Assembly: GCA_947457095.1 (NCBI GenBank)
Contig: CANGUK010000009.1
Coordinates: forward strand, 1-41,871
DNA: 41,871 nt
Source: Cyclobacteriaceae bacterium
GTDB lineage: Bacteria; Bacteroidota; Bacteroidia; Cytophagales; Cyclobacteriaceae
Direction: 5' to 3'
Part shown: in pieces, positions 8,474 to 17,165 of the stretch
How the letters are laid out: the number at the start of each line of letters is the position of its first letter
How positions within the stretch are numbered: the first letter of the stretch is position 1
Notes under the pieces: generated by a model
The model's input: only the letters and a program-made list of their open reading frames with translations
What the model was told of the DNA's origin: nothing
Database searches by the model: none
Program-made: the position numbers and the translations under genes

Positions 8474-9286
8474 ATGAAGTTTAGCCTGATTTTTTGCTTC
8501 TGGCTGATGTTGTCTTTACCTACATCTGCCCAAATTGACCTATCCACCCAAGCCTTTGGCGCAAAAAGTCAGGGTCTAGGAACTGTCAAATTATACCACC
8601 AAGATGCTTGGAGCCTATTTAACAATGTGGGAGCCCTGGATCGAATTGAAGATTCCGAAATAGGACTTGCCCTAGATCAACGGTATGGTATCCAGGAATT
8701 AAGTACCGCCGCTCTTTCACTGGTTTTCAAAAAACCAGTAGGGAGTTTAGGAATAGGGGTCTCTCGGTTTGGCGGAGAATTTTTTCAACAACACCGACTG
8801 GAACTTGGACTATCCACCACCCGAGGCATCCTGAGCTTCGGGGCAAAAGCAGCCTGGTTTCAAACCTATATCGAAGGCTTTGGAACCGGAAATGCCCTAT
8901 TACTATCCCTAGGAGGGCTCGCAGAATTAGGCCCTAGGTTTTTCTTTGGGGCTCAGCTATCCAATTTAAACCAAGCCAAGATTAGCAAACAGTCTTCCCA
9001 GCCTATACCTACCCTCCTCACGCTTGGTATCACCTACCTTCCCGCCAAAAACCTCGAAATCCATAGCGAACTGGAAAAGGATCTAAACCATCCTCCCCTT
9101 TTTAAACTTGGACTGAATTACCAACTTGAAAACTGGATATTCCTGCGAACTGGCATCCATTCCGCTCCTAATTCTCTCCATTTTGGCATTGGTCTTCGAA
9201 AGAAAAAATATGGACTAGACTATGCCCTAGGTCAAACTACCGCCCTAGGGAGTACACATCATCTTTCTCTTTTTTTAAAGCACTAA
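8474..9286 (+). CDS. Secreted barrel-like outer-membrane protein (PorV/PorQ-like in appearance)
   Basis: This 270-residue protein has a signal peptide (MKFSLIFCFWLMLSLPTSAQ). The rest is a run of short amphipathic strands typical of outer-membrane barrels: GLALDQRYG, LGIGVSRFG, LELGLST, LSFGAKAAW, FFFGAQLSNL and a C-terminal HHLSLFLKH. The early AFGAKSQGLGTVKLYHQDAWSLFNNVGAL region resembles the start of PorV/PorQ/FadL-like Bacteroidota proteins, in which a small Gly/Asn-rich segment precedes the first strands. The stop is only 3 nt from the next ATG, so it is almost certainly cotranscribed with the HhH-barrel gene. A named function cannot be assigned. Confidence 0.8.
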   Translation: MKFSLIFCFWLMLSLPTSAQIDLSTQAFGAKSQGLGTVKLYHQDAWSLFNNVGALDRIEDSEIGLALDQRYGIQELSTAALSLVFKKPVGSLGIGVSRFGGEFFQQHRLELGLSTTRGILSFGAKAAWFQTYIEGFGTGNALLLSLGGLAELGPRFFFGAQLSNLNQAKISKQSSQPIPTLLTLGITYLPAKNLEIHSELEKDLNHPPLFKLGLNYQLENWIFLRTGIHSAPNSLHFGIGLRKKKYGLDYALGQTTALGSTHHLSLFLKH

Positions 9287-9289
9287 GGC

Positions 9290-11371
9290 ATGAAACAAGT
9301 CTTTAGTTTGCTAATCCTACTTCTTTTTTCCCTACCCACTTTCAGTCAAGAAAGGCCTCCTCAACCCTTGGATATTCAACAGTTGATGGAACGGCTTTTC
9401 CCAATCCAGGAGGAGGATGTAGATTACGAGGCACTCTACGAATTACTTACAGAACTCTATCAAAACCCACTGGATATCAACCGTGTAAGCGGGGAGGAAC
9501 TGGCAGGAACATACCTACTCTCGCCACCACAAATTCAGGCATTCCTGGATCACCGCAATCAATCGGGTGAGTTTCTTTCCTTGTATGAACTCCAATCGCT
9601 CCCCCATTGGGACAGTACCACCTTGGACAACATCCTTCCTTTTCTCAGCCTAGAAACTGGTAAATCAAGCCCCAAATCATTTCTAGAACGCCTGCGAAGT
9701 GAGGAAAACAGCTTCCTTCTCCTCCGTCACCGCCACACCCTTGAGTTGCGAAGAGGATACAAAAATGATAGCACCGGCAATCCGAATAGTCGGTACCTTG
9801 GTGATCGGAATGATTTATTTCTTCGTTTTCGAATTCAACATCCCAAGGATTTCAGCGTTGGTTTTCTACTCAAAAAAGATGCCGGAGAAGCGCTAGCCTG
9901 GGATCCAAAAACTAGCCGCTATGGGTTTAACTTTGCTTCCTTTCACCACACCCGTTACAATTTAGGAAAATGGAAAACCCTAAGCATTGGGGATTTTCAG
10001 GCTAGTTTTGGTCAAGGGCTAGTCTTTGGGGCGGGATTCAGTTTGGGTAAAGGTGCGGAAACCGTTCCAACGGTGAGAAGAAGCACCTTGGGAATTCTAC
10101 CTTACACGGCAAGCCTAGAATCGGGCTTTTTTCGAGGGATTGGAATCACGAGGCAACTCGGATCCTGGCAGAGTTCCCTGCTTTTCTCCTCCATTGGAAA
10201 AGATGGACGGATAGCATCCCACTTAGACTCCATCGGAAATTCAAATCAGGAACTAACCAGTCTTTCGCAAACAGGATTACACCGCAGCCAAAGCGAACTC
10301 TCCACTAAAAACCAACTTCGAGAAACGAACCTTGGAACAAACATCCAGTACCAAGCCAGATCTGGCAAATGGTCGGCAGGAATCAATGCTTTGCATAGCC
10401 TGTTGAGCATTCCCTTGATTCGGATCCCAAATCGGTACAATCAATTTGAATTTTCAGGACGCAGCAATTCGGTAGGAAGTGTGTACTTTAATTTATCCTG
10501 GAAGAACTTCTCTTTCTTTGGAGAATCTGCTCGTTCCAGCAGCCAAGGCCAGGGAACCGTACTGGGATTTATCAGTAGCCTAAGCAGAACGATTGACTTC
10601 TCCCTACTATGGAGGCGCTATGACCGCCACTTTCATAGTTTTTATGCTACCGGATTTGCCGAAAACACCCGTCCCATCAACGAACAAGGCACCTACCTAG
10701 GCATACAAATCAAACCTTCCTCCAAAGTTAAACTCAACGCCTACGTAGATTTTTTCCGATTCCCGTGGCTAAAGTTTCGGGTGTACGCTCCTTCCCAAGG
10801 GCAGGAATGGTTGGCACGATTGAGTTACCAACCACAAAAAAATCTACTTGCCTCAGTTCAAGTGAAGCAAGAGAGGAAAATGAGAAATTCGGGAACCGAG
10901 GAGGCCACTTCACCAACCTACACCTTAGTACCGATCCTGAAAAACCAAGTACAGGCAAGCCTGGAACTAGCTGTCTCTCCAGAATTCTCATTCCAATCCC
11001 GTATTCTATGGAACCAAGTGATCCTTGAGCAAGCAAACACGCAAGGCTGGATGCTGCTTCAAGACATTTCCTTCAAACGAGAAAAATGGAAACTTACTGC
11101 GCGAATGGCACTAGTTGATACCGAAACCTTTGACAACAGGCTTTTTGCCTACGAACACAATGCCCTTGGGACCTTTGCTATTCCTGCATTTTCTGGAAGA
11201 GGAAGCCGACAATACCTCTTAGTTCAGTACAGAATCCATCCCAAGCTCACTGCCTACCTCCGAATCGCTCAGACCCGCTATGCAGATCGTGAAGTCATCA
11301 GTTCGGGCATGCAGGAGATTAAAGGTCCCAAACAAACCGATACCGTATTGGTGCTTCGGTATGCACTTTAG
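9290..11371 (+). CDS. Outer-membrane protein with N-terminal ComEA-like helix-hairpin-helix domain
   Basis: This 693-residue protein has three parts. There is a signal peptide (about 1-19, ending TFSQ). A helical region at about 25-120 contains NPLDINRVSGEEL, LSPPQIQAFLDHRNQSGEF and LYELQSLP, matching the double helix-hairpin-helix of ComEA-type DNA-binding proteins. A long region at about 135-693 consists of amphipathic strands with aromatic girdles (for example DLFLRFRIQH, FSVGFLLKKD, GDFQASFGQGLVFGAG) and ends VLVLRYAL, like an outer-membrane barrel. The HhH part would therefore face the periplasm. Annotators usually call such genes helix-hairpin-helix domain protein. A role in DNA uptake or handling is only an inference, because in some proteins HhH folds serve protein contacts. 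Confidence 0.85.
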   Translation: MKQVFSLLILLLFSLPTFSQERPPQPLDIQQLMERLFPIQEEDVDYEALYELLTELYQNPLDINRVSGEELAGTYLLSPPQIQAFLDHRNQSGEFLSLYELQSLPHWDSTTLDNILPFLSLETGKSSPKSFLERLRSEENSFLLLRHRHTLELRRGYKNDSTGNPNSRYLGDRNDLFLRFRIQHPKDFSVGFLLKKDAGEALAWDPKTSRYGFNFASFHHTRYNLGKWKTLSIGDFQASFGQGLVFGAGFSLGKGAETVPTVRRSTLGILPYTASLESGFFRGIGITRQLGSWQSSLLFSSIGKDGRIASHLDSIGNSNQELTSLSQTGLHRSQSELSTKNQLRETNLGTNIQYQARSGKWSAGINALHSLLSIPLIRIPNRYNQFEFSGRSNSVGSVYFNLSWKNFSFFGESARSSSQGQGTVLGFISSLSRTIDFSLLWRRYDRHFHSFYATGFAENTRPINEQGTYLGIQIKPSSKVKLNAYVDFFRFPWLKFRVYAPSQGQEWLARLSYQPQKNLLASVQVKQERKMRNSGTEEATSPTYTLVPILKNQVQASLELAVSPEFSFQSRILWNQVILEQANTQGWMLLQDISFKREKWKLTARMALVDTETFDNRLFAYEHNALGTFAIPAFSGRGSRQYLLVQYRIHPKLTAYLRIAQTRYADREVISSGMQEIKGPKQTDTVLVLRYAL

Positions 11372-11438
11372 TATTTTTTTCACGAGTGGTAGGATACGCG
11401 ACAAGCTTTTTGATAAATTGACAAAAAAATACACGCTC

Positions 11439-13844
11439 ATGAAAAAAATTGGTCTCCTCCTCCTTCTCCTGCTTCAGTTTGGTTGGCTCCATGCTCAGGA
11501 TTTTTCAAAAATGACTAAGAAAGAAGGATTTGTTCCCTTCTACTTAGACGAAGAAAAAGGAAAAATTTACTTGGAAATCAACAGCCTCAACCAGGAATTA
11601 CTGTATGTGAATACATTGACTTCAGGCATTGGATCCAATGATATTGGCCTTGATCGAGGTCAATTGGGTGAAACCCGAGTAGTAGAATTCCGAAAAGCAG
11701 GCAATAAAATCCTGATGGTTCATAAAAATTACGACTACCGAGCCTACACCAAAAACGCATACGAAGCCAAATCCATCCAAGATGCTTTCGCAGAATCTAC
11801 GCTTTGGGGATTTGAGGTGGTAAAAACAGAAGGTGCAACCTATTTGGTAGACGCTACCAATTTTTACCTGCAAGATGTGCATGGCGTGAGTGAAACACTT
11901 GCGAGGTCAAAGCAAGGGAGTTACAAGGTAGATGCTAGCCGCTCTGCATTGTATTATCCTATGACCAAGAATTTCCCTAAAAACACCGAAGTTGAAGCAA
12001 GCATCACCCTTACAGGAACAGGTGCGGGAGCAAATTTACGATCCGTAACCCCAAGTCCTGATGCAGTGACGGTGCGCATGCGGCATTCGTTTATTGAATT
12101 GCCTCCGCTGTATGCTACGCGCGAATTTGATCCACGAGCAGGTTATTTCTTTATTAGTTACCAGGATTACACTACTCCCATTGATCAGCCCTTGGTCAAG
12201 CGATTTATCTCCAGACACCGTCTGGAGAAAAAAGACCCCACAGCGGCAGTGTCTGAGGTGGTGGAACCCATCGTGTACTACTTAGATCGGGGTACTCCAG
12301 AACCCGTAGCTAGTGCGCTTATTGAAGGAGGAAATTGGTGGGCTCAGGCCTTTGAGGCCGCTGGCTTCAAAAACGCCTTCCGGGTAGAGCTTGCTCCTGA
12401 GGGGATGGACTTGAATGATGTACGCTACAATGTGATTCAATGGATTCATCGCTCCACAAGGGGCTGGTCATACGGTTCCAGCATTCAAGATCCTCGAACT
12501 GGAGAAATCCTGAAGGGCCAGGTATCCCTTGGTTCCCTACGCGTACGTCAAGATTACTTGATTGGTCAAGGCCTTTTGCAGCCCTTTGAAGAAGGAAATG
12601 AGGCAGATCCTAAGTTGATGGAATTTGCGTTGAATCGACTGAAGCAACTTTCTGCGCACGAGATTGGGCATACCATCGGCTTGGCACACAGCTATGCCAC
12701 CTCTGCTACGGGACGCTCCTCAGTGATGGACTATCCCCACCCCTTGATTAGCCTAGATGAAAATGGGAAGGTGGATTTTGGAGATGCATATGATCTAAAA
12801 ATTGGCGAATGGGACAAGTTGGCCATCACCTATGGCTATGGACAGCCCGCTGCGAACCAAAGTGAGGAAGAGTTTTTAGAAAAAACGCTTCAAGCGACCT
12901 ATGCAGCAGGTTATGAATTTATTACCGATTCAGATTCCAGAAACCCAAGTGGAGTACATCCTCGCTCCCACCTTTGGGACAATGGTGCTTCTGCTTCGGA
13001 AGAAATGAAGCGCCTCTTGGACTTGCGTCAAAAACGCATGAAGACCTTTGGTCTCAATGCCATCAAAGCCGGAGAGCCTCAAGCAATCCTTGAAGAAGTA
13101 TTTGTACCCCTATACCTGATGCACCGCTACCAGTTGGAAGCAACCAGCAAGTTGGTTGGTGGAATGGACTATACCTACAAAATCAAAGGTGATAACCAAA
13201 CTGCCCATCAATGGATCAACGCAAAGAGTCAAAAAGATGCCTTAGATGCACTCCTACTTTCCATCAGCACTGCACAATTGGAGATTCCTGCCTCGATTTT
13301 GGCCTTGATTCCCCCTCGACCTTATGGGTATGGAAAAAATCGAGAAACTTTCCCTTCACGCACCGGACCTGTCTTTGATCCAATCGCCCCTGCGGAAAAT
13401 GTAGTGGATGCCACATTCACCTTCCTTTTCGAGTCTGGAAGAGCCAACCGCATTTACTTGCAGCAACTTCAAGATAAATCTTTACCTGGCCTAGAAACGG
13501 TGTTGGAGAAAGTAAGTAATCAAGTATTTAGTAATTCCATGCCAAATGGACTTGGAGTGGAAATTAAGCTCATGACCGAAGCCAAATTGGTAGACCACTT
13601 GATTGCCTTGTCGAAAAATGCAGGAGCATCTCAAACTGTTCGTGCATTGGTACGAAATCAATTGCGCCAGCTAAGCAATTCCCCGGGTTCATATCCTACA
13701 CTATTGCAAGCACATCGGGATTACTTAAAGCAAAAGATTGATGCCTACCTGAGTCTTTCTGAAGAATTAACTCCTCAGCAAGTGCTCAGCATCCCAGATG
13801 GGGCTCCTATTGGCATGGAATCCATGACTTGTGACTTCCACTAA
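11439..13844 (+). CDS. Secreted zinc-dependent metalloprotease (DUF5117/DUF4953 type)
   Basis: This 801-residue protein starts with a signal peptide (MKKIGLLLLLLLQFGWLHAQ). The open frame extends upstream to 11280 inside the previous gene, but the signal peptide fixes the start at 11439. The metzincin-type zinc motif HEIGHTIGLAH begins at about residue 407 and supplies three His ligands and the catalytic Glu; a downstream SVMDYPHP supplies the Met-turn-like segment. The order (N-terminal domain with FVPFYLDEEKGKIYLEI, then protease, then a long helical C-terminal region) matches the large Bacteroidota family annotated as zinc-dependent metalloprotease. No type IX sorting domain is visible at the C-terminus (ends GMESMTCDFH), so it probably stays periplasmic. 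A strong terminator follows directly. Confidence 0.9.
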   Translation: MKKIGLLLLLLLQFGWLHAQDFSKMTKKEGFVPFYLDEEKGKIYLEINSLNQELLYVNTLTSGIGSNDIGLDRGQLGETRVVEFRKAGNKILMVHKNYDYRAYTKNAYEAKSIQDAFAESTLWGFEVVKTEGATYLVDATNFYLQDVHGVSETLARSKQGSYKVDASRSALYYPMTKNFPKNTEVEASITLTGTGAGANLRSVTPSPDAVTVRMRHSFIELPPLYATREFDPRAGYFFISYQDYTTPIDQPLVKRFISRHRLEKKDPTAAVSEVVEPIVYYLDRGTPEPVASALIEGGNWWAQAFEAAGFKNAFRVELAPEGMDLNDVRYNVIQWIHRSTRGWSYGSSIQDPRTGEILKGQVSLGSLRVRQDYLIGQGLLQPFEEGNEADPKLMEFALNRLKQLSAHEIGHTIGLAHSYATSATGRSSVMDYPHPLISLDENGKVDFGDAYDLKIGEWDKLAITYGYGQPAANQSEEEFLEKTLQATYAAGYEFITDSDSRNPSGVHPRSHLWDNGASASEEMKRLLDLRQKRMKTFGLNAIKAGEPQAILEEVFVPLYLMHRYQLEATSKLVGGMDYTYKIKGDNQTAHQWINAKSQKDALDALLLSISTAQLEIPASILALIPPRPYGYGKNRETFPSRTGPVFDPIAPAENVVDATFTFLFESGRANRIYLQQLQDKSLPGLETVLEKVSNQVFSNSMPNGLGVEIKLMTEAKLVDHLIALSKNAGASQTVRALVRNQLRQLSNSPGSYPTLLQAHRDYLKQKIDAYLSLSEELTPQQVLSIPDGAPIGMESMTCDFH

Positions 13845-13851
13845 TCGAATC

Positions 13852-13884
13852 AAAGGCCAGGGTTTTCCTGGCCTTTATTTTTTA
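13852..13884 (+). terminator. Intrinsic terminator after the metalloprotease gene
   Basis: AAAGGCCAGG (13852-13861) pairs perfectly with CCTGGCCTTT (13867-13876) around a short T-rich loop, followed by ATTTTTTT. It separates the metalloprotease from the dcp operon. Confidence 0.85.
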
Positions 13885-13939
13885 TAGGACAGTAACTAGA
13901 ATTTGAGGGAAGATTCAGGTTAAATCCCCTGCAAATCGG

Positions 13940-13947
13940 TAATTTTG
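13940..13947 (+). promoter_or_regulatory. Candidate -7 box for the dcp operon
   Basis: TAATTTTG matches TAnnTTTG fully and lies 45 nt before the dcp ATG, just after the terminator. The -33 region has only TTA (13920-13922, 17-nt spacer). Confidence 0.5.
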
Positions 13948-13991
13948 CAACAGTATTTTAGTAACCTGCAACGCATTACCCATTCGCTTTC

Positions 13992-16031
13992 ATGAGCAAC
14001 CCGCTACTTTCCTCGTTTACCGGACCTTTCAACACAGCACCTTTTCCAGAGATTTCGACGGCTCATTTTCAACCGGCTTTTCTCGCAGCGATAGAAGAAG
14101 CAAAAAAGGAGATTGAAGCCATCAAGACGGTGTCCCTTCCCAGTTTTGAAAATACCGTGGAAGCTTTGGAAAAAAGCGGGAAGCACTTAGGCATCCTATC
14201 TGCGCTATTTTTTAACCTCAATTCAGCAGAAACGAATGACGAATTACAAGGGCTTGCCCGCGTGATTTCTCCACTACTTACAGCGCATGCGAATGATGTC
14301 TTGTTGGATCAGGAACTATTTCAGCGCATCGCTCAGGTATATGAGCAGAAAGAATCTCTATCCTTTACAGCGGAACAATCCACTCTTTTAGAAAAAACAT
14401 ACAAGTCCTTTGTACGCAATGGAGCCCAATTGGGGGAAGCAGATGCTGAAACCCTTCGGGAAATAGACCAAGAACTTGCACAATTGAATCTACAATTTGG
14501 AGAACATGTGCTTGCAGAGACCAACCGATTTCTTCATTTGGTAAATCAAAAAAGTGAGTTGGAAGGCCTCCCACAAGGAGCGCTAGAAGCAGCGGCGCAA
14601 CTTGCGGAAGAAAAGGGGCATGCAGGCAATTGGGCATTTTCCTTGGATTATCCCTCCTACATTCCGGTGATGACCTACGCCAAAAACAGAGACTTGAGAA
14701 AGACCTTGTTTATGGCTTTCAATACCAAATGCGCCAAAGGAGACGAATTAGATAACCAGGACATCATCAAGCAATTGGTATCCCTGAGGCACCGTCGCGC
14801 AAAACTCTTGGGCTACGAAAGTCATTCACATTTCACCTTGGAAGAGCGAATGGCTAAAAGCCCAGGTACCGTTTTCGAGTTTTTGAATTCACTTTTGGAA
14901 AAAGCAAAGCCCAAAGCCAAACTTGATGTGCAAGAGGTAGCAGAATTAGCCAAGAAGTTGGATCAATTGGAAGTTTTAGAAAAATGGGATTTCGCATACT
15001 ATTCCGAACTGCTTAAAAAGGAAAAGTATGCATTTGACGAGGAGGAACTTCGCCCTTACTTCAGTTTGGAAAATGTGATTTCAGGAGTCTTTGCTACTGC
15101 CTCTCGCTTATTTGGACTTCGCTTTGTGCCCAATTCAGAAATTCCCGTCTACCATCCGGAAGTGACCGCATACGAAGTGTACGACCGCGAGAATCAGTTT
15201 TTATCGGTGTTTTATGCAGACTTCTTCCCCAGACCTGGTAAGCGAAATGGAGCTTGGATGACTTCCTATCGAGGTCAATACAAGGAAAGCGGAACCGATC
15301 ATCGGCCACATATATCTATTGTGTGCAACTTTACGAAGCCAACCAAGTCAAGCCCAAGTTTATTGACATTTAACGAGGTAACTACCCTATTCCATGAGTT
15401 TGGGCATGCCCTTCACGGAATGCTGGCTCGAGGGGTATATGAAAGCCTATCCGGCACAAGTGTGTTTTGGGATTTTGTGGAACTACCCTCTCAAATTTTT
15501 GAGAACTGGTGCTACGAGAAGGAATGCCTGGATTTATTTGCTCGTCATTACCAAACAGGAGAACCCATTCCCGCTGCGCTGGTGGAAAAAATCAAGAAGG
15601 CCGCCAATTTCCAGCAAGGTTACATGACCCTGCGCCAATTGAGTTTTGCTTTATTGGATATGGCCTACCATAGCCAAGATTCAAGTCAAATCGAGGACAT
15701 CAAAACTTTTGAAAAGGAGGTTCTTAAGGCTACCGAACTGCTGCCAAGCATTGAAACTACCCGCATCAGCACCAGTTTTTCACACATTTTCCAAGGGGGC
15801 TATGCTTCAGGGTATTACAGTTACAAATGGGCTGAAGTGCTCGATGCAGATGCCTTTGAATTGTTCCAAGAAAAAGGAGTATTTGATTCACATACCGCCA
15901 TTTCCTTTGAAAAAAACATACTTTCTGCTGGAGGAACTGAGCATCCATCCCTCTTGTATGCTCGTTTTCGCGGACGTGAACCAAAACCAGATGCCCTCTT
16001 GAAGCGTAGTGGCTTAGTAGTGGGTAATTAA
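13992..16031 (+). CDS. dcp: M3 family metallopeptidase (peptidyl-dipeptidase Dcp / oligopeptidase A type)
   Basis: This 679-residue zinc peptidase has the M3 signature FHEFGHALHGM, with the first zinc His at residue 468 and the catalytic Glu next to it. About 25 residues on is the FWDFVELPSQIFENW segment that carries the third ligand. The N-terminus (FNTAPFPEIS, HFQPAFLAAI) and RPGKRNGAWM before the active site are typical of the Dcp/OpdA group. There is no signal peptide, so the enzyme is cytosolic in this form and degrades short peptides left by other proteases. Dcp releases C-terminal dipeptides and OpdA cuts internally; the sequence alone does not separate these with certainty. The next gene starts 33 nt downstream, probably in the same operon. 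Confidence 0.92.
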   Translation: MSNPLLSSFTGPFNTAPFPEISTAHFQPAFLAAIEEAKKEIEAIKTVSLPSFENTVEALEKSGKHLGILSALFFNLNSAETNDELQGLARVISPLLTAHANDVLLDQELFQRIAQVYEQKESLSFTAEQSTLLEKTYKSFVRNGAQLGEADAETLREIDQELAQLNLQFGEHVLAETNRFLHLVNQKSELEGLPQGALEAAAQLAEEKGHAGNWAFSLDYPSYIPVMTYAKNRDLRKTLFMAFNTKCAKGDELDNQDIIKQLVSLRHRRAKLLGYESHSHFTLEERMAKSPGTVFEFLNSLLEKAKPKAKLDVQEVAELAKKLDQLEVLEKWDFAYYSELLKKEKYAFDEEELRPYFSLENVISGVFATASRLFGLRFVPNSEIPVYHPEVTAYEVYDRENQFLSVFYADFFPRPGKRNGAWMTSYRGQYKESGTDHRPHISIVCNFTKPTKSSPSLLTFNEVTTLFHEFGHALHGMLARGVYESLSGTSVFWDFVELPSQIFENWCYEKECLDLFARHYQTGEPIPAALVEKIKKAANFQQGYMTLRQLSFALLDMAYHSQDSSQIEDIKTFEKEVLKATELLPSIETTRISTSFSHIFQGGYASGYYSYKWAEVLDADAFELFQEKGVFDSHTAISFEKNILSAGGTEHPSLLYARFRGREPKPDALLKRSGLVVGN

Positions 16032-16064
16032 CGGCTATCATTAACACAACACCCAAAACCGCTG

Positions 16065-17165
16065 ATGACTCCAAAAACACTTCAACTCCCACCCTACCTC
16101 AAGGCTTTGGCAGTTTTGTCTTTGTTGATTGTGGTACTATTTATCCTAATTGTCGGAAAGTCCATTCTAATCCCATTGGCTTTGGGGGCATTTTTTGCGG
16201 TATTATTCACTCCATTAAGTCTTATTCTAGAAAAATACAGGTTTCCTCGCATCCTGTCTAGCATCATTTCTTTGGTGCTAATGATAGGTTTAGTGGTTGG
16301 ATTGCTGAGCTTTATTGTAAGTAATTTGATTAGTTTTTCTGCGGATTTTGCAGGTGTTTCAGCCCGAATTACCACACTTATCCAGCAAGTAGACCAGTTT
16401 ACAAGCACGCAACTCGGTTTTCAACAGAAATTAGCAGACCAATTGGACCCGGATGTCTTGCTCAGTTTACTCAATAAAAATAGCAGCAGTATTTCTGCAT
16501 TTGCAATCAATGCCATCGGATCCTTGAGTAGCCTTATTTTGATACCTTTATTCATGTTTTTCTTTTTACTGTATCGGGATCACTTAGTGAGCGTACTGAT
16601 CGCCATTTTTAGAGATGCTGATCCAGCAGAAGTCAAGTCACAATTAATCCGCTTGCGAAAAGTAGTACTAAACTACATCTCCGGGGTTGGCAAGGTAATG
16701 GTGATTCTTGCGATTCTGAATATCACCGCCTATTCCCTCATTGGAGTAGAACATGCCATATTTTTCGGGGTGATTGGGGCGATTTTAAATATCATCCCTT
16801 ACGTGGGGCCATTTATTGGTGCATTACTTCCCATGAGTTATGCCCTATTGACCATGGACAACCTGCTCTCCCCTCTGTTAATTCTCGGGGCATACCAGGC
16901 CATTCAACTCTTGGAAGGTAATTTTTTAACTCCAAAGATTGTGGGAAGTCAAGTCAATTTGAATGCATTCATGACCTTTCTTGGACTCCTTCTAGGCGCC
17001 TCCATTTGGGGCGTTGCTGGCATGATTTTGATTATCCCCATTTTAGCCATACTGCGTGAAATTTTTGATTTGTCTTCTTCCACCAAACCTTTTGCATTGC
17101 TACTGGGTGAAGAACCAAAGGCAGACCCACCCAAACCAACTCCCGATGAAATTTCGAATTCCTAA
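16065..17165 (+). CDS. AI-2E family transporter-like membrane protein (first copy)
   Basis: This 366-residue membrane protein of the AI-2E/PerM/TqsA family has about eight transmembrane segments. Two lie near the N-terminus (about residues 12-50) and one at about 60-85. A loop rich in Ser/Gln follows (about 90-140), and a C-terminal block carries the family signature IIPYVGPFIGALLP and the later LLLGASIWGVAGMILIIP. Family members include quorum-signal exporters, Na+/H+ antiporters and proteins of unknown transport role, so no substrate is assigned. It lies between dcp and a TPR lipoprotein whose start overlaps its last 20 nt, suggesting translational coupling. A second, divergent member of the family lies at 24043-25137. 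Confidence 0.9.
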   Translation: MTPKTLQLPPYLKALAVLSLLIVVLFILIVGKSILIPLALGAFFAVLFTPLSLILEKYRFPRILSSIISLVLMIGLVVGLLSFIVSNLISFSADFAGVSARITTLIQQVDQFTSTQLGFQQKLADQLDPDVLLSLLNKNSSSISAFAINAIGSLSSLILIPLFMFFFLLYRDHLVSVLIAIFRDADPAEVKSQLIRLRKVVLNYISGVGKVMVILAILNITAYSLIGVEHAIFFGVIGAILNIIPYVGPFIGALLPMSYALLTMDNLLSPLLILGAYQAIQLLEGNFLTPKIVGSQVNLNAFMTFLGLLLGASIWGVAGMILIIPILAILREIFDLSSSTKPFALLLGEEPKADPPKPTPDEISNS

